Shown: piece after piece, positions 16,856-26,099 of the stretch
How the letters are laid out: every line of letters starts with the position of its first letter
How positions within the stretch are numbered: position 1 is the first letter of the stretch
NCBI RefSeq assembly: GCF_002975205.1
Contig: NZ_PCOC01000001.1
Location: 744,001-808,000 of the forward strand
Source of the DNA: Ochrobactrum vermis
Lineage (GTDB): Bacteria > Pseudomonadota > Alphaproteobacteria > Rhizobiales > Rhizobiaceae
Direction of reading: 5' to 3'
DNA: 64,000 nt
The notes under the pieces: generated by a model
What the model was told of the DNA's origin: nothing
The model's database searches: none
The model's input: only the letters and a program-made list of their open reading frames with translations
Program-made: the position numbers and the translations under genes

Positions 16856-17974
16856 ATGAACATCAAGAGCCTTCTCCTCGGCTCCGCTGCAGCTCTGGTT
16901 GCAGCTTCCGGCGCTCAGGCTGCCGACGCAATCGTCGCACCAGAGCCAGAAGCAGTTGAATATGTCCGCGTTTGCGATGCTTACGGCGCTGGCTACTTCT
17001 ACATCCCAGGCACCGAAACCTGCCTGCGTATCCACGGTTATGTTCGTTACGATGCAAAGGGCGGTGACGACGTTTATGCTCGTACGCCTGCTGGCCTGGA
17101 TCGTGACACCTGGGGCAAGAACGCCCGTGCGACGCTCCGCTTCTCGACCGCTTCGGAAACCGAACTCGGCACTCTGAAGACCTTCACCGAACTGCGTTAC
17201 AACTGGAACGGTGGTGGTGACGGCGAAGAAGATGCATACGGCTCGAACGAAAACAGCTCGCTGCGTTACGCTTACATCCAGCTCGGCGGCCTGCGCGTTG
17301 GTCTTGATGAATCGGCCTTCGTAACCTTCCCCGGTTACCTCGGCAATGTCATCAACGATGACGTGATCCTCGCTGGCGGCTACCGCACCAACCTCATCAG
17401 CTACACCTTCACCGGCGGCAACGGCTTCTCGGCCATTCTGTCGCTCGAAGAAGGCGGCAACGGCGACTCTGACGTTGACGTAACGCTGAGCGATTACATG
17501 CCGCATGTTGTTGGTGGCCTGAAGTACGCTGGCGGTTGGGGTTCGATTGCCGGTGTTGTGGCTTACGACGCCCGTAACGAAGAATGGGCTGGTAAAATTC
17601 GCGGCGACGTGAACCTCACCGACCGTTTCTCGCTCTGGGTACAGGGTGGCTACAAGTCCAACGACGACGAATATTTCGTTGATGGCAACGGCTACACCTA
17701 TCGCGGCATCACCAGCTTCTACGGCACGTGGGGCGGCGATTGGGCTGTCTGGGGTGGCGCTGCATTCAAGGCAACCGATAAGGCTACCTTCAACCTGCAG
17801 CTCGCTTACGACGACACCAAGACCTTCGCAGCAACCGCAAACGTTGCTTACGAACTGGTTCCTGGCTTCACGATCACCCCGGAAGTTTCCTACACCAAGT
17901 GGGATGACGACAACATCAGCCTCGAAGGCGAAGATGCTTTCCAGGGCATGGTTCGCTTCCAGCGCTCGTTCTAA
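16856..17974 (+). CDS. omp2: Omp2-family general porin (omp2b-position copy)
   Basis: 372 residues. The start at 16856 is set by GACTGGAGGTC and the signal peptide '[19 protein letters not shown]'; the open frame upstream of it has no signal. Mature features match the other copy: '[19 protein letters not shown]', '[18 protein letters not shown]', '[19 protein letters not shown]' and C-terminal 'MVRFQRSF'. Compared with the other copy it carries insertions in surface-loop regions (for example after 'GNGDSD' and around '[16 protein letters not shown]'). Its position next to the dapA side corresponds to omp2b, the main expressed porin in Brucella. A terminator follows 26 bases after the stop. 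Confidence 0.94.
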   Translation: MNIKSLLLGSAAALVAASGAQAADAIVAPEPEAVEYVRVCDAYGAGYFYIPGTETCLRIHGYVRYDAKGGDDVYARTPAGLDRDTWGKNARATLRFSTASETELGTLKTFTELRYNWNGGGDGEEDAYGSNENSSLRYAYIQLGGLRVGLDESAFVTFPGYLGNVINDDVILAGGYRTNLISYTFTGGNGFSAILSLEEGGNGDSDVDVTLSDYMPHVVGGLKYAGGWGSIAGVVAYDARNEEWAGKIRGDVNLTDRFSLWVQGGYKSNDDEYFVDGNGYTYRGITSFYGTWGGDWAVWGGAAFKATDKATFNLQLAYDDTKTFAATANVAYELVPGFTITPEVSYTKWDDDNISLEGEDAFQGMVRFQRSF

Positions 17975-17999
17975 TCCCTCTGGGATTGTTCAAAAAGAA

Positions 18000-18026
18000 C
18001 CCGGCAGCACCGCTGCCGGGTTTTTT
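18000..18026 (+). terminator. Intrinsic terminator of the plus-strand porin
   Basis: CCCGGCAGC pairs with GCTGCCGGG across ACC, followed by T6. Confidence 0.95.
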
Positions 18027-18149
18027 GTTTGCCGATTTTTACCGTCGCGATCTTGCTTTCACCGAAAACTCGGTCTTTGTACGAACCTGGCAGCGGCATG
18101 TGCTTTGCCGCTTCGAATCTGATGATTTCTAGCGTGGAGACGCCACGAC

Positions 18150-18785
18150 ATGTTCAAATGGTTTTGGCCCGGTGTAACGTGGACCGCAGCGCTGACGGCA
18201 CTTGCACTCTGGTTTGGTACCGATCGGATCGAGACGGATATCGCAGCGCGCACTGGCGAGGCGCTCGCACCTTTCATATGGTCAGGCTTCGATGTGGACG
18301 GTCGCGATGTGACGCTGAAGGGCATCGCACCTGATCCAGAGGCACAATCCGCTGTGAAAGCCGCGCTGGAAAAGGTGAGGGGTATTCGGGAGGTCACCGA
18401 TCTGACGAGTGTTCTCCCGCTCGTGTCGCCTTATCTGCTACAGATAAAGAAAGGCGCTGACGGAATTATCCTGTCGGGTTCGGTGCCGGATAATGATGTA
18501 AGAGACCGTATCATGACGGCAGCCGAAAGCGCGGCTCCGGGCGTTCCGCTTGATGACGAGATGGCCGTGGGGCGCGGCAGTCCGGAGAGTTTTGCTGATT
18601 CGGTGGGTTTCGCCTTGCAACTCCTGTCTGGTTTGCGGGAAGGGGAGGTCGAGATTTCGGATCTCAACATCTCGATTGAGGGCAAGGCTGCAGACGACGC
18701 CAGCTATCGGAAGATGCAATCGCAATTGAATCCGCCGCTTCCCTTCACTCTGAAGCTGGTGCGGATCGAGATTAGCGAACCCTAG
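18150..18785 (+). CDS. BON-domain envelope protein (OmpA-family N-terminal-like)
   Basis: 211 residues. An N-terminal hydrophobic segment ('WFWPGVTWTAALTALALWFG') anchors or exports it. It has two BON-like units: 'FDVDGRDVTLKGIAPDPEAQ' to 'VRGIREVTDLTSVLP', then 'ADGIILSGSVPDNDVRDRIM'. BON domains bind phospholipid or envelope ligands. In rhizobia this arrangement appears as the N-terminal half of larger OmpA-like proteins; the C-terminal OmpA peptidoglycan-binding domain is absent here. The open frame begins at ATG 18150. The role is unknown. Confidence 0.8.
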   Translation: MFKWFWPGVTWTAALTALALWFGTDRIETDIAARTGEALAPFIWSGFDVDGRDVTLKGIAPDPEAQSAVKAALEKVRGIREVTDLTSVLPLVSPYLLQIKKGADGIILSGSVPDNDVRDRIMTAAESAAPGVPLDDEMAVGRGSPESFADSVGFALQLLSGLREGEVEISDLNISIEGKAADDASYRKMQSQLNPPLPFTLKLVRIEISEP

Positions 18786-18943
18786 ATTTCATCGCCATGT
18801 GAACTGACAGAATATGGAATTTCGTCCCCTGTTAGTTTTCTGTTCGGAATTGACAGCCTGCCTGTTCGGGCCTTTCCTTTCTCTTTATGAATAGGCATAG
18901 CGGATCATATGTTCCGTTTCCGGAATAGAAAGCGGACCAGACA

Positions 18944-19033
18944 ATGCTGTATTTAGCCGTTTCGTTTTGGCCAGTTCTTGTAGCGGCAGTTCTGATTGGC
19001 GCGGGCGTTGGCTGGCAGACTGGTTCGAAGTAA
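18944..19033 (+). CDS. 29-residue small membrane protein
   Basis: ATG 18944 to TAA 19033 encodes 29 residues, mostly one transmembrane helix: 'YLAVSFWPVLVAAVLIG' then 'AGVGWQTGSK'. The Gly-rich small-residue pattern resembles the N-terminal helix of the next protein (19113), which begins 'LIVQLAVLVAIAFVIGCLWG'. The ribosome binding site is weak (GCGGACC). An in-frame stop (TAG) lies a few codons upstream, so it is not a fragment of a longer frame. It is probably co-transcribed with the helix-hairpin-helix gene 80 bases downstream. Confidence 0.55.
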   Translation: MLYLAVSFWPVLVAAVLIGAGVGWQTGSK

Positions 19034-19112
19034 GTGGTGGCGATTGGGGTGGGGAAAATTTACGGCGAATGTGTTCGCCGAGCATGAGTAATTCGGAGTA
19101 CGAGGAAACCAT

Positions 19113-19772
19113 ATGCCGTTGCTGATTGTTCAACTGGCTGTTCTTGTCGCCATCGCTTTTGTTATAGGCTGTCTTTGGGGCCGTTTCGCGCGGCGCAGAA
19201 GCGCGTCGATGCCCGACCATGAGCGCACAATCATTGCCGCAGCGCGTGCTACATTGCCTGCCGATGAAAAGCCGGAAGCGGTCAAACGGGCCAAGGCACC
19301 TGAAAAGATTGCAGAATCCAAGGCTCCGCCACAGCCGATCAGGGCCGAAAAGCCTCAGGTGAATGTCCTGCCCGATGCGGAAGTGGTTGGGGACTGGCCG
19401 TCGCTTATGGAACAGCCGGATACGGATACGGAACCTGCCCGCGATCCGGGGCGTCCAGAGCTTTTGGAAGCCGCGCGCCATGGAAAGCCGGATGACCTTA
19501 CGGTGATTAAGGGTATCGGTGTTGCCGTTCAGGGACTTCTCAACGGGATCGGGGTGTTTCACTACGACCAGATTTCCGGCTGGAACGATGACGAATCGCG
19601 CTGGATCGAGCGCAATATAGGCTTTCCGCGCCGCGTCGAGCGGGAGGAATGGATCGGGCAAGCCACCAAGCTGGCGAATGTGGTGAACAAGGCCAACGCC
19701 AAGAAGGCCGAAAAGCCCCGAAAAGCAGCGACCAAACCAAAATCGCGACGGACAAAAAAAGCAGGCGAATAG
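19113..19772 (+). CDS. Membrane-anchored helix-hairpin-helix protein
   Basis: 219 residues. One N-terminal transmembrane helix (about 3-24), a long Pro/Glu/Ala-rich linker, then a helix-hairpin-helix unit: 'PDDLTVIKGIGVAVQGLLNG' and 'GVFHYDQISGWNDDESRWIE', with 'FPRRVEREEWIGQATKLA'. This is the domain called 'predicted flap-endonuclease-like' that also occurs at the C-terminus of some NuoE proteins. The tail is very basic ('KPRKAATKPKSRRTKKAGE') and could bind nucleic acid. The function is unproven. A terminator overlaps its end. Confidence 0.8.
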   Translation: MPLLIVQLAVLVAIAFVIGCLWGRFARRRSASMPDHERTIIAAARATLPADEKPEAVKRAKAPEKIAESKAPPQPIRAEKPQVNVLPDAEVVGDWPSLMEQPDTDTEPARDPGRPELLEAARHGKPDDLTVIKGIGVAVQGLLNGIGVFHYDQISGWNDDESRWIERNIGFPRRVEREEWIGQATKLANVVNKANAKKAEKPRKAATKPKSRRTKKAGE

Positions 19773-19782
19773 CCTGCTTTTT
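19757..19782 (+). terminator. Intrinsic terminator overlapping the gene end
   Basis: GCAGGC (19761-19766) pairs with GCCTGC (19772-19777) across GAATA and is followed by T5. The A-run upstream extends the stem. The stem contains the stop codon of the helix-hairpin-helix gene. Confidence 0.88.
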
Positions 19783-19888
19783 CGTTCTGGGTGTTCCGAG
19801 TGAAACATACTGAAGCGGATATGCTCTATCCGTTTGTTTTTACGAACATCTTGTTCTGTATGCTATTTCGTATTTTTCGGAATGCGCT

Positions 19889-22027
19889 CTAGCGTCGACC
19901 GTAAATCAGATCGGTCTGGATATCGGCGCTTCCGGTCAGGCGAGCCTTGTATACCTCGTAATTTTCCATCACGCGCTGAACATAGTTTCGCGTTTCGGAA
20001 TAGGGGATACGTTCGATCCAGTCGACGACCTGATCGATGGACTTGCCACGCGGATCGCCATATTTCTCAACCCACTCGGATGCGCGGCGGGGTCCTGCAT
20101 TGTAACCGGCGAAGGTAAGAACATAAGATCCGTTGAAACGATCAAGCTGCTCGCCAAGAAAATGCGCACCAAGCGTCGCATTATATCCCGCATCCGTTGT
20201 GAGCCGCGGTGCTGAGAAGCTCATGCCGTTTCGGGTCGCTACGCTTTTCGCGGTTGCGGGCATAAGCTGCAAAAGACCACGTGCGCCAGCCTTTGAAACT
20301 GCTCCGACGTTGAATTCGCTTTCCTGCCGTGCAATCGCATAGGCGAGCGCTTTGCCTGATCCGCTTATATTTGCATTGGCAGGAATTGCGCCGAGCGGGT
20401 GCGACAGAGCGCCAACGTCAAGACCGCGCAAGGCTGCGTTTTTGCCAACGCGCAGCGCGAGATAGTGATTCTCGTTGCGTTCGGCCATGACTGCCAGCAA
20501 AGCCAGTTCGCCGACACTGTCGAGTTCCTGCGAAAGCTGGTTATAAAGTGTCGTCGCGCGGTTGCTGTAGCCGACCTGTTCCAGCCGCTTGATTGCCTGC
20601 ACGGCAGGGCGACCGGCGAAACGGGTGCGATCTGCTTCACTCGGTCCTGGATAGATAAGCTCCGGTGCTTTCTCACTCAGCTTGGCGGCCGAAAGCTGTC
20701 CGTAGAATGTCGTGCCGAAATGGGCAGAGCGACGATAATAATCGCGCGCATCGCCACCGCTACCTGCTTCTGCCGATCGTCCGAGCCAGTAGAAGGCACG
20801 AGACGCTGAAATCGGCCGCGAGGAGATTTCTGCGATCTTGGCGAAATGCGGCGCAGCCGTCTTCGGCTGGTTCAAAGCGCGAAGCGCATACCACCCGGCA
20901 TGAAATTCCGCTTCCGCGGCCATCGTGGGCGATTCGGCTGCATGGGCCGAAACCAGCTTGTAGGCGAGTTGTGGCTTGCCAAGATCGAGCAGTTCTCGCG
21001 ACAGGATGCGACGTTCTACCCACCAGGCATCCGGATCGACAAGCGCCGACGCCTGGCGCGGAGCTTTCAGCATGAGGTCCGTCGCCTCATTGTAGCGCTC
21101 GGCGCGACGCAGATAACGGATCTTCAGGAACTGATAGGCGGCGTTGCCCTGCCAGGTGCGGTCGACATCCGCTATCGCCTTGGCTGCATTCGGCGATTTC
21201 TGTGAGACTGCCGCGAAGGCGTTATAGAGCGATTGGGCCTGCGCCGGCCCTGCAAGCAGTTTCGCAGACTGCATGCGGTCATTATAAAGTGAACTTAGAA
21301 TACGGCGCTGATGATCCTCGCGCGTCAGAACGCCCGAAAACTCTTTCAGAATCTTTTGTTCATCATCTGCCGAAAGGCGCTGTGTGGACCACCACGGCGA
21401 AAGCAGCTCGCGCGCTTTGCCGGTATTTCCGGTGCTGACATAAGCACGGGCGAGCAGGATCATGCCTTCGGTGGTCTGCGGACGCGCGTTGCCGATTGTC
21501 GCAATTACGGTTGCCGGAGCGGGATTTTCCTTGAACAGGGCTCGTTCCGAATTGCGGCGGAGAACCGATGTCCCCGGCCAGCCGCGCAGATCCGCTGCTG
21601 CTGCAGCGATTTCAGCGCTCGGCACACCATCGAGGCCGGAGGTCGCTATGGCCCAGGTCAAAATCTGACGGTCGAGCGAACCACGCGGCATTCCGTTGCG
21701 AAACGCGATAGCACTTGCAGCGTCACGGGAGGAAAGGGCATCGAGTCCGCTTTTCAGCGTTCCGCCAATTGCAGCCGGATTTTCCATGCGGCTGACCGCT
21801 GACGTTACGACCGGATCGGGCGTGGCGGGACGAGGCTTGGGCGTCACCAGATTCATCGGCGACTGGCTTGTCGCCGTCGGTGCGAATGGGCGTGCAAGCG
21901 GGGTCGGGATATCCGATGGCAGCGAAGATTGCGCCAGCGAAATCACCGGTTGCAGGGCAACCGCCATAAAGCAACTCGCGAGGAGTACTTTTCTTCTCAA
22001 TGATATCGCTGCGACTTGTTTTGACAT
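19889..22027 (-). CDS. slt: Soluble lytic murein transglycosylase
   Basis: 712 residues. Signal peptide to about residue 33. A long alpha-helical superhelical region ('SSLYNDRMQSAKLLAGPAQ', 'AFYWLGRSAEAG') is followed by the SLT catalytic domain near the C-terminus: 'AYAIARQESEFNVGAVS' with the catalytic Glu, 'KAGARGLLQLMPATAKSVA', 'NATLGAHFLGEQL' and 'FAGYNAGP'. It cleaves the MurNAc-GlcNAc bond to 1,6-anhydro-MurNAc in the periplasm. Its stop codon lies inside a short fragment of the family of palindromic repeats seen elsewhere in the window. Confidence 0.93.
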   Translation of the reverse strand: MSKQVAAISLRRKVLLASCFMAVALQPVISLAQSSLPSDIPTPLARPFAPTATSQSPMNLVTPKPRPATPDPVVTSAVSRMENPAAIGGTLKSGLDALSSRDAASAIAFRNGMPRGSLDRQILTWAIATSGLDGVPSAEIAAAAADLRGWPGTSVLRRNSERALFKENPAPATVIATIGNARPQTTEGMILLARAYVSTGNTGKARELLSPWWSTQRLSADDEQKILKEFSGVLTREDHQRRILSSLYNDRMQSAKLLAGPAQAQSLYNAFAAVSQKSPNAAKAIADVDRTWQGNAAYQFLKIRYLRRAERYNEATDLMLKAPRQASALVDPDAWWVERRILSRELLDLGKPQLAYKLVSAHAAESPTMAAEAEFHAGWYALRALNQPKTAAPHFAKIAEISSRPISASRAFYWLGRSAEAGSGGDARDYYRRSAHFGTTFYGQLSAAKLSEKAPELIYPGPSEADRTRFAGRPAVQAIKRLEQVGYSNRATTLYNQLSQELDSVGELALLAVMAERNENHYLALRVGKNAALRGLDVGALSHPLGAIPANANISGSGKALAYAIARQESEFNVGAVSKAGARGLLQLMPATAKSVATRNGMSFSAPRLTTDAGYNATLGAHFLGEQLDRFNGSYVLTFAGYNAGPRRASEWVEKYGDPRGKSIDQVVDWIERIPYSETRNYVQRVMENYEVYKARLTGSADIQTDLIYGRR

Positions 22028-22413
22028 TGGCTAACTAGAACAAAGACTTGGTTGATGGGCAATATGTTGTTGAAATCCGGCTTTTCTTAGCCCGGTTTTT
22101 GACGGTCGATCTGAAAGGTCAGGTTAGGCTCAAGGAATGAATCTATCCTTAATAAAGCGTTATCGCGGAGGTTCGGCTATGATTTGGTTGTCCTGGGCCT
22201 GTGACAGTCCATTGAGGCGGTCGACGAATAGTGGCTTAGTAGCAGATACCTTTGTTTTTCGCCGCAAAACTGCCGCATTACGCTTGTTTTGCCAACATAC
22301 CCCGCTTGCTCCACTCGTGTGGCGAGACTATTGTGCAACGCCTCGACCTGGTCAAAAACCCCAAGGTGATCGGGGGAATGAGGTTCAGTCTTTCTTTTTT
22401 CAGGAGTTCACTA
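22028..22413. other. Divergent intergenic region upstream of dapA
   Basis: About 385 bases with promoters for slt (minus) and dapA (plus). The open frame extends upstream from dapA through 22252 but lacks a start with a ribosome binding site. I looked for a tmRNA or other RNA gene and saw none. Confidence 0.4.
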
Positions 22414-23295
22414 ATGCTGAAGGGCTCAATTACCGCGCTTGTCACGCCATTCGATTCCGAAGGAGCGTTCGACGAGAAAGCCTTTCGCGCATTTGTAAAC
22501 TGGCAGATCGAAGAAGGCACCAAAGGACTGGTTCCGGTTGGCACGACCGGTGAAACGCCGACTCTGTCGCATGACGAGCACAAGCGCGTCATTGAAGTTT
22601 GCATTGAAGTTGCGGCTGGCCGCGTTCCTGTGATCGCTGGTGCAGGTTCCAACAACACGGTTGAAGCGATCGAACTGGCACAGCATGCCGAAAAGGCAGG
22701 CGCCGATGCCGTTCTCGTCGTCACGCCTTATTACAACAAGCCGAACCAGCGCGGTCTGTACGAACATTTCTCGCAAGTGGCCCGCTCCATTTCGGTTCCG
22801 CTGATCATCTACAATATCCCCGGTCGTTCTGTCATCGATATGACGCCGGAAACCATGGGCGCGCTCGTTCGCGATCACAAGAACATCGTTGGCGTCAAGG
22901 ATGCCACCGGCAAGATCGAGCGCGTATCTGAACAGCGCGCAACCTGCGGCAAGGATTTCATTCAGCTCTCCGGGGAAGATGCCACGGCTCTCGGTTTCAA
23001 CGCCCATGGCGGGGCAGGGTGCATTTCGGTGACCTCCAACATCGCGCCACGCCTTTGCGCTGAATTCCAGGATGCTTGTCAGGCTGGCGATTTCGCCAAG
23101 GCACTCGAATTGCAGGATCGCCTTATGCCGTTGCACAAGGCACTCTTCATCGAGCCGAATCCATCAGGTCCGAAATATGCCCTGTCGCGCCTTGGCCGCG
23201 TGGAAAATGCGCTGCGTTCGCCCATGGTGCCGGTGGAAGCGGCGACGGCAGAGAAAATCGACCAGGCCATGAAGCATGCCGGTCTGGTCAACTGA
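22414..23295 (+). CDS. dapA: 4-hydroxy-tetrahydrodipicolinate synthase
   Basis: 293 residues, the normal family length. It condenses pyruvate with aspartate semialdehyde in lysine and diaminopimelate synthesis. Key segments are '[12 protein letters not shown]' (N-terminus), 'GTTGETPTL', '[16 protein letters not shown]' with the catalytic Tyr, 'IIYNIPGRS' and '[14 protein letters not shown]' with the Schiff-base Lys. I start at ATG 22414 (CAGGAG upstream); the longer frame would add an unrelated leader. smpB follows after a terminator. Confidence 0.98.
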   Translation: MLKGSITALVTPFDSEGAFDEKAFRAFVNWQIEEGTKGLVPVGTTGETPTLSHDEHKRVIEVCIEVAAGRVPVIAGAGSNNTVEAIELAQHAEKAGADAVLVVTPYYNKPNQRGLYEHFSQVARSISVPLIIYNIPGRSVIDMTPETMGALVRDHKNIVGVKDATGKIERVSEQRATCGKDFIQLSGEDATALGFNAHGGAGCISVTSNIAPRLCAEFQDACQAGDFAKALELQDRLMPLHKALFIEPNPSGPKYALSRLGRVENALRSPMVPVEAATAEKIDQAMKHAGLVN

Positions 23296-23326
23296 CCTGT
23301 CGATTTTACCGCTTTCGCAGATTTTT

Positions 23327-23353
23327 ACGCTCCCGTAGCTTCGGGAGCGTTTT
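23327..23353 (+). terminator. Intrinsic terminator after dapA
   Basis: ACGCTCCCG (23327-23335) pairs with CGGGAGCGT (23342-23350), followed by a T-run. Confidence 0.9.
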
Positions 23354-23386
23354 CATTTCAGGCATTGCACATTATATGGTGCCATT

Positions 23387-23863
23387 ATGAACAAGCCTCA
23401 GAATTCTCCCGTGCGCAAGATTATCGCGGAAAACCGCAAGGCGCGCTTCAATTTTGAAATTCTCGACACACTCGAAGCCGGTCTTGTGTTGACCGGCACC
23501 GAGGTTAAGTCTTTGCGCGCCAATCAGTCCAACATAGCTGAAAGCTATGCGAGCTTCGAGAGCGGCGAGTTTTGGCTCATCAACTCCTATATTCCGGAAT
23601 ATACGCAGGGCAATCGCTTCAACCACGAGCCGCGACGTCTGCGTAAGCTGCTCGTCAGCAAGCGAGAAATGTCCCGCCTGTTCAACTCCGTGTCACGCGA
23701 CGGGATGACCGTGGTGCCATTGAAGATGTACTTCAATGATCGGGGCCGGGCGAAGCTGGAACTGGCGCTGGCGCGAGGCAAAAAGACTCACGACAAGCGC
23801 GAGACTGAAAAGAAGCGCGACTGGAATCGCGAAAAGGCGCGCTTGATGCGGGATAAGGGATAA
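23387..23863 (+). CDS. smpB: tmRNA-binding protein SmpB
   Basis: 158 residues, the usual length. Features are '[20 protein letters not shown]', '[20 protein letters not shown]', '[18 protein letters not shown]' and the basic C-terminal tail '[20 protein letters not shown]'. SmpB delivers tmRNA to stalled ribosomes during trans-translation. No ssrA gene is seen beside it. A shared bidirectional terminator separates it from the convergent glycosylase gene. Confidence 0.97.
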   Translation: MNKPQNSPVRKIIAENRKARFNFEILDTLEAGLVLTGTEVKSLRANQSNIAESYASFESGEFWLINSYIPEYTQGNRFNHEPRRLRKLLVSKREMSRLFNSVSRDGMTVVPLKMYFNDRGRAKLELALARGKKTHDKRETEKKRDWNREKARLMRDKG

Positions 23864-23875
23864 AATCTGCAAAGT

Positions 23876-23900
23876 AAAAGAGCGCCTCAGGCGCTCTTTT
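23876..23900 (+). terminator. Bidirectional terminator between smpB and the glycosylase gene
   Basis: AAAAGAGCGCC-TCA-GGCGCTCTTTT is a perfect palindrome and works on both strands. Confidence 0.93.
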
Positions 23901-24537
23901 GATTCAGATAATTGCGCACATTCCGAAACACGGAGTGGAACATCACATCCGTCAATCGTCCGGTGTTCGTGTTATAGCGCGAGCAGTGGTAGCTGGAGAA
24001 AATGCGCAGGTTGCCGATATCGCTCGCCCTGTCATGGCCGAAGGGGTGTCGCGCAACTGGTGCGCCAAGTGCGCGAACTGTCGACTGATGCGCGATCGTT
24101 CCCAATGTGACAACTGCCTGCAGGTTCGGAAACCGGCTGAACATGGGTAACAGGAACTGCCGACAATTATTGATTTCGGAGCCGACCGGTTTGTTTTCCG
24201 GGGGCACACATCGCACCGCGTTGACGATACTGGCATCCAGCAAGCGCAAGCTATCGTCGGGACGCGCCTCGAACTTGCCAGCGGCAAATCCGAATTCACA
24301 CAGCGTGCTATAGAGAAGATCGCCGGCATAGTCGCCGGTGAAGGGACGTCCGGTTCGGTTGGCACCACGCAAACCAGGCGCGAGTCCTACGATCAGGAGC
24401 CGGACATCGGTATCATGCGCCGGTAGAAACGGGGGAACCGGCGAATTATGCCACAACGGTTCCTTGCCGCGCCATTCCTGCAGGAATGCATGCAGCCTCG
24501 GGCAAATATCGCAGTTGGGAGATGGTTCGGAAATCAT
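23887..24537 (-). CDS. Uracil-DNA glycosylase, family 5-like (Fe-S)
   Basis: 216 residues. It has an N-terminal 'CDICPRL' plus 'AVRCVPPENKP' and 'NNCRQFL' cysteines expected for the Fe-S cluster of family 4/5 glycosylases, the motif 'LIVGLAPGLRGANRTGRPF' followed by 'TGDYAGDLLY', and the late motif 'RIFSSYHCSRYNTNTGRLT'. It should remove uracil or other damaged bases from DNA. The neighbour on the same strand is the NYN-domain gene, 30 bases upstream, which may be co-transcribed. Confidence 0.9.
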   Translation of the reverse strand: MISEPSPNCDICPRLHAFLQEWRGKEPLWHNSPVPPFLPAHDTDVRLLIVGLAPGLRGANRTGRPFTGDYAGDLLYSTLCEFGFAAGKFEARPDDSLRLLDASIVNAVRCVPPENKPVGSEINNCRQFLLPMFSRFPNLQAVVTLGTIAHQSTVRALGAPVARHPFGHDRASDIGNLRIFSSYHCSRYNTNTGRLTDVMFHSVFRNVRNYLNQKSA

Positions 24538-24567
24538 GCCTTTGCATGAACCGGCTCGACGACGGCG

Positions 24568-25143
24568 TCAATAGCTGTCGTCGACTTCATCGTCCTGACG
24601 GCGTGGTGCACGTTCCGACGGATCGCGACCAATCTCGGCCTTGAGTGAGACCAGATCGATGAAATGATCAGCCTGACGGCGCAACTCATCCGAAATCATG
24701 GCCGGCTGGGTGGTGAGGGTCGATACGACAGAAACCTTGCGGCCCTTGCGCTGAAGCGCTTCAGCGAGCGAGCGGAAGTCGCCGTCGCCGGAGAAAATGA
24801 CAAAATGATCGACTGTGTCGGTGAGCTGCATGGCGTCGACGGTCAGTTCAATATCCATATTGCCTTTCACCTTGCGGCGCCCGGTGGAATCCGTGAATTC
24901 CTTGGCAGCCTTGGTGACGACCTTATAGCCATTGTAATCGAGCCAGTCGATCAAGGGACGGATCGAGGAATATTCCTGATCTTCAACCAGCGCGGTATAG
25001 TAATAAGCGCGAAGCAGATAGCCACGCTTCTGAAATGCCTTCAAAAGCTTCCGGTAATCAATATCGAACCCCAGAGTTTTGGAGGCAGCGTATAAATTGG
25101 CGCCATCAATAAAAAGCGCAATCTTTTCACGAGAATCGAACAT
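24568..25143 (-). CDS. NYN-domain protein (LabA/DUF88-like)
   Basis: 191 residues with the acidic PIN/NYN-type active site: 'LFIDGANLYAASK' near the start, 'KGNMDIELTVDAM' in the middle and 'FSGDGDFRSLAEAL' later. The family includes LabA and other predicted ribonucleases. The C-terminal tail is Asp/Arg-rich ('APRRQDDEVDDSY'). It probably forms an operon with the downstream glycosylase gene. The RNA target is unknown. Confidence 0.9.
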   Translation of the reverse strand: MFDSREKIALFIDGANLYAASKTLGFDIDYRKLLKAFQKRGYLLRAYYYTALVEDQEYSSIRPLIDWLDYNGYKVVTKAAKEFTDSTGRRKVKGNMDIELTVDAMQLTDTVDHFVIFSGDGDFRSLAEALQRKGRKVSVVSTLTTQPAMISDELRRQADHFIDLVSLKAEIGRDPSERAPRRQDDEVDDSY

Positions 25144-25536
25144 CGTGTAATATATCCACTCTACGGCCGGACGGGAGTGGACCGACGACCGCTCATTCAG
25201 TTTGTTTTCAAACAGCGGGTGGTATCAAATTTTACCAGTGCGTTTATTGCCTTCTAAGGACATATCACAGAAAAACAAGCAACCATTGGTTGTTATTTGT
25301 TCAAACTAAATTACCTTAGGAGGAATTTCAACTAGCTAATCCCCTTTCCGCTTATAAAATATTGTGCCGTTTTGACGCGCTGCCGTGTTTTATGAGGCGA
25401 ATCCATGAATTTGACGTTCTTTTGGCAGATTTCATGAGATGAGGCATGAGCAATTCCGCTTTTGCTTGTAATTTGGCTCCACAAGCGTTATGTGGGGAAA
25501 AATCCAATAAAGTTCGAGAAATGAAAGGGACCGCGC
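25144..25536. other. Divergent intergenic region upstream of rpoZ
   Basis: About 390 AT-rich bases. It holds an interrupted inverted repeat around CAACCATTGGTTG (25280-25292), flanked by AACAAG and TTATTTGTT, and an AGGAGG at about 25319 that is not followed by a usable start codon. These may be an operator and a chance sequence. The rpoZ promoter must lie here. Confidence 0.4.
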
Positions 25537-25944
25537 ATGGCCCGCGTCACTGTTGAGGACTGCGTAGATAAGGTCGAGAACCGTTTTGAACTGGTTCTGC
25601 TGGCTGGTCACCGTGCTCGCCAAATTTCCCAGGGTGCACAGATCACCATCGACCGCGACAACGACAAGAATCCTGTCGTTGCTCTGCGCGAAATCGCCGA
25701 CGAAACCCTTTCGCCGGACGATCTGAAGGAAGATCTCATCCATTCGCTGCAGAAGCATGTGGAAGTCGATGAGCCGGAAGCTGCTGCGCCAGCTCAGATC
25801 GCCGCTGCGTCTTCGGAAGAAGTTGCGGAAGGCATCGCAGAAGCTGCCGAAGAAGATGTGGTTTCTTTCGACCGTATGTCGGAAGAGGAACTTCTTGCCG
25901 GTATCGAAGGCCTCGTCGCGCCGGAGAAAAACGACGATTTTTAA
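25537..25944 (+). CDS. rpoZ: RNA polymerase omega subunit
   Basis: 135 residues, the length of rhizobial omega. It begins '[20 protein letters not shown]' and has '[20 protein letters not shown]' and '[17 protein letters not shown]'. The C-terminal part is acidic. Omega stabilises the beta-prime subunit and mediates the ppGpp response, which fits the adjacent rsh gene that makes ppGpp. Terminator-like structures follow. Confidence 0.97.
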   Translation: MARVTVEDCVDKVENRFELVLLAGHRARQISQGAQITIDRDNDKNPVVALREIADETLSPDDLKEDLIHSLQKHVEVDEPEAAAPAQIAAASSEEVAEGIAEAAEEDVVSFDRMSEEELLAGIEGLVAPEKNDDF

Positions 25945-25969
25945 TCGTCGTTTGAATTATTTTCTTTTG

Positions 25970-26006
25970 CATGCGCTGCGACTTTCCCGTCGTGGCGCAT
26001 GTTTTT
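25970..26006 (+). terminator. Intrinsic terminator after rpoZ
   Basis: CATGCGC (25970-25976) starts a 13-bp stem, with two G-T wobble pairs, closing at GCGCATG (25995-26001), followed by T5. An earlier, weaker hairpin (ACGACG/CGTCGT) overlaps the rpoZ stop codon at 25929-25951. Confidence 0.85.
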
Positions 26007-26030
26007 ATGCGCTGATGGTTTGCGTAGACC

Positions 26031-26072
26031 AGAGCATCTCCAGCAAAAGTGCAAAACGGTCTGGCGCTCTAA
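26031..26072 (+). repeat. Short diverged copy of the palindromic repeat
   Basis: It begins 'AGAGCATCTCCAGCAAAAGT' and ends 'GGCGCTCTAA', keeping the inverted AGAGC/GCTCT ends and the 'GCAAAACGG' inner part. It lies just upstream of the full copy at 26100 and is a degraded member of the same family. Confidence 0.55.
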
Positions 26073-26099
26073 TTATCCGCTGGGAAAACGCGACGCGCT

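Noticed and set aside
22028..22413. Possible tmRNA gene near smpB and dapA
   Set aside because: I could not find the tRNA-Ala-like ends or tag-reading frame, so it is not called.
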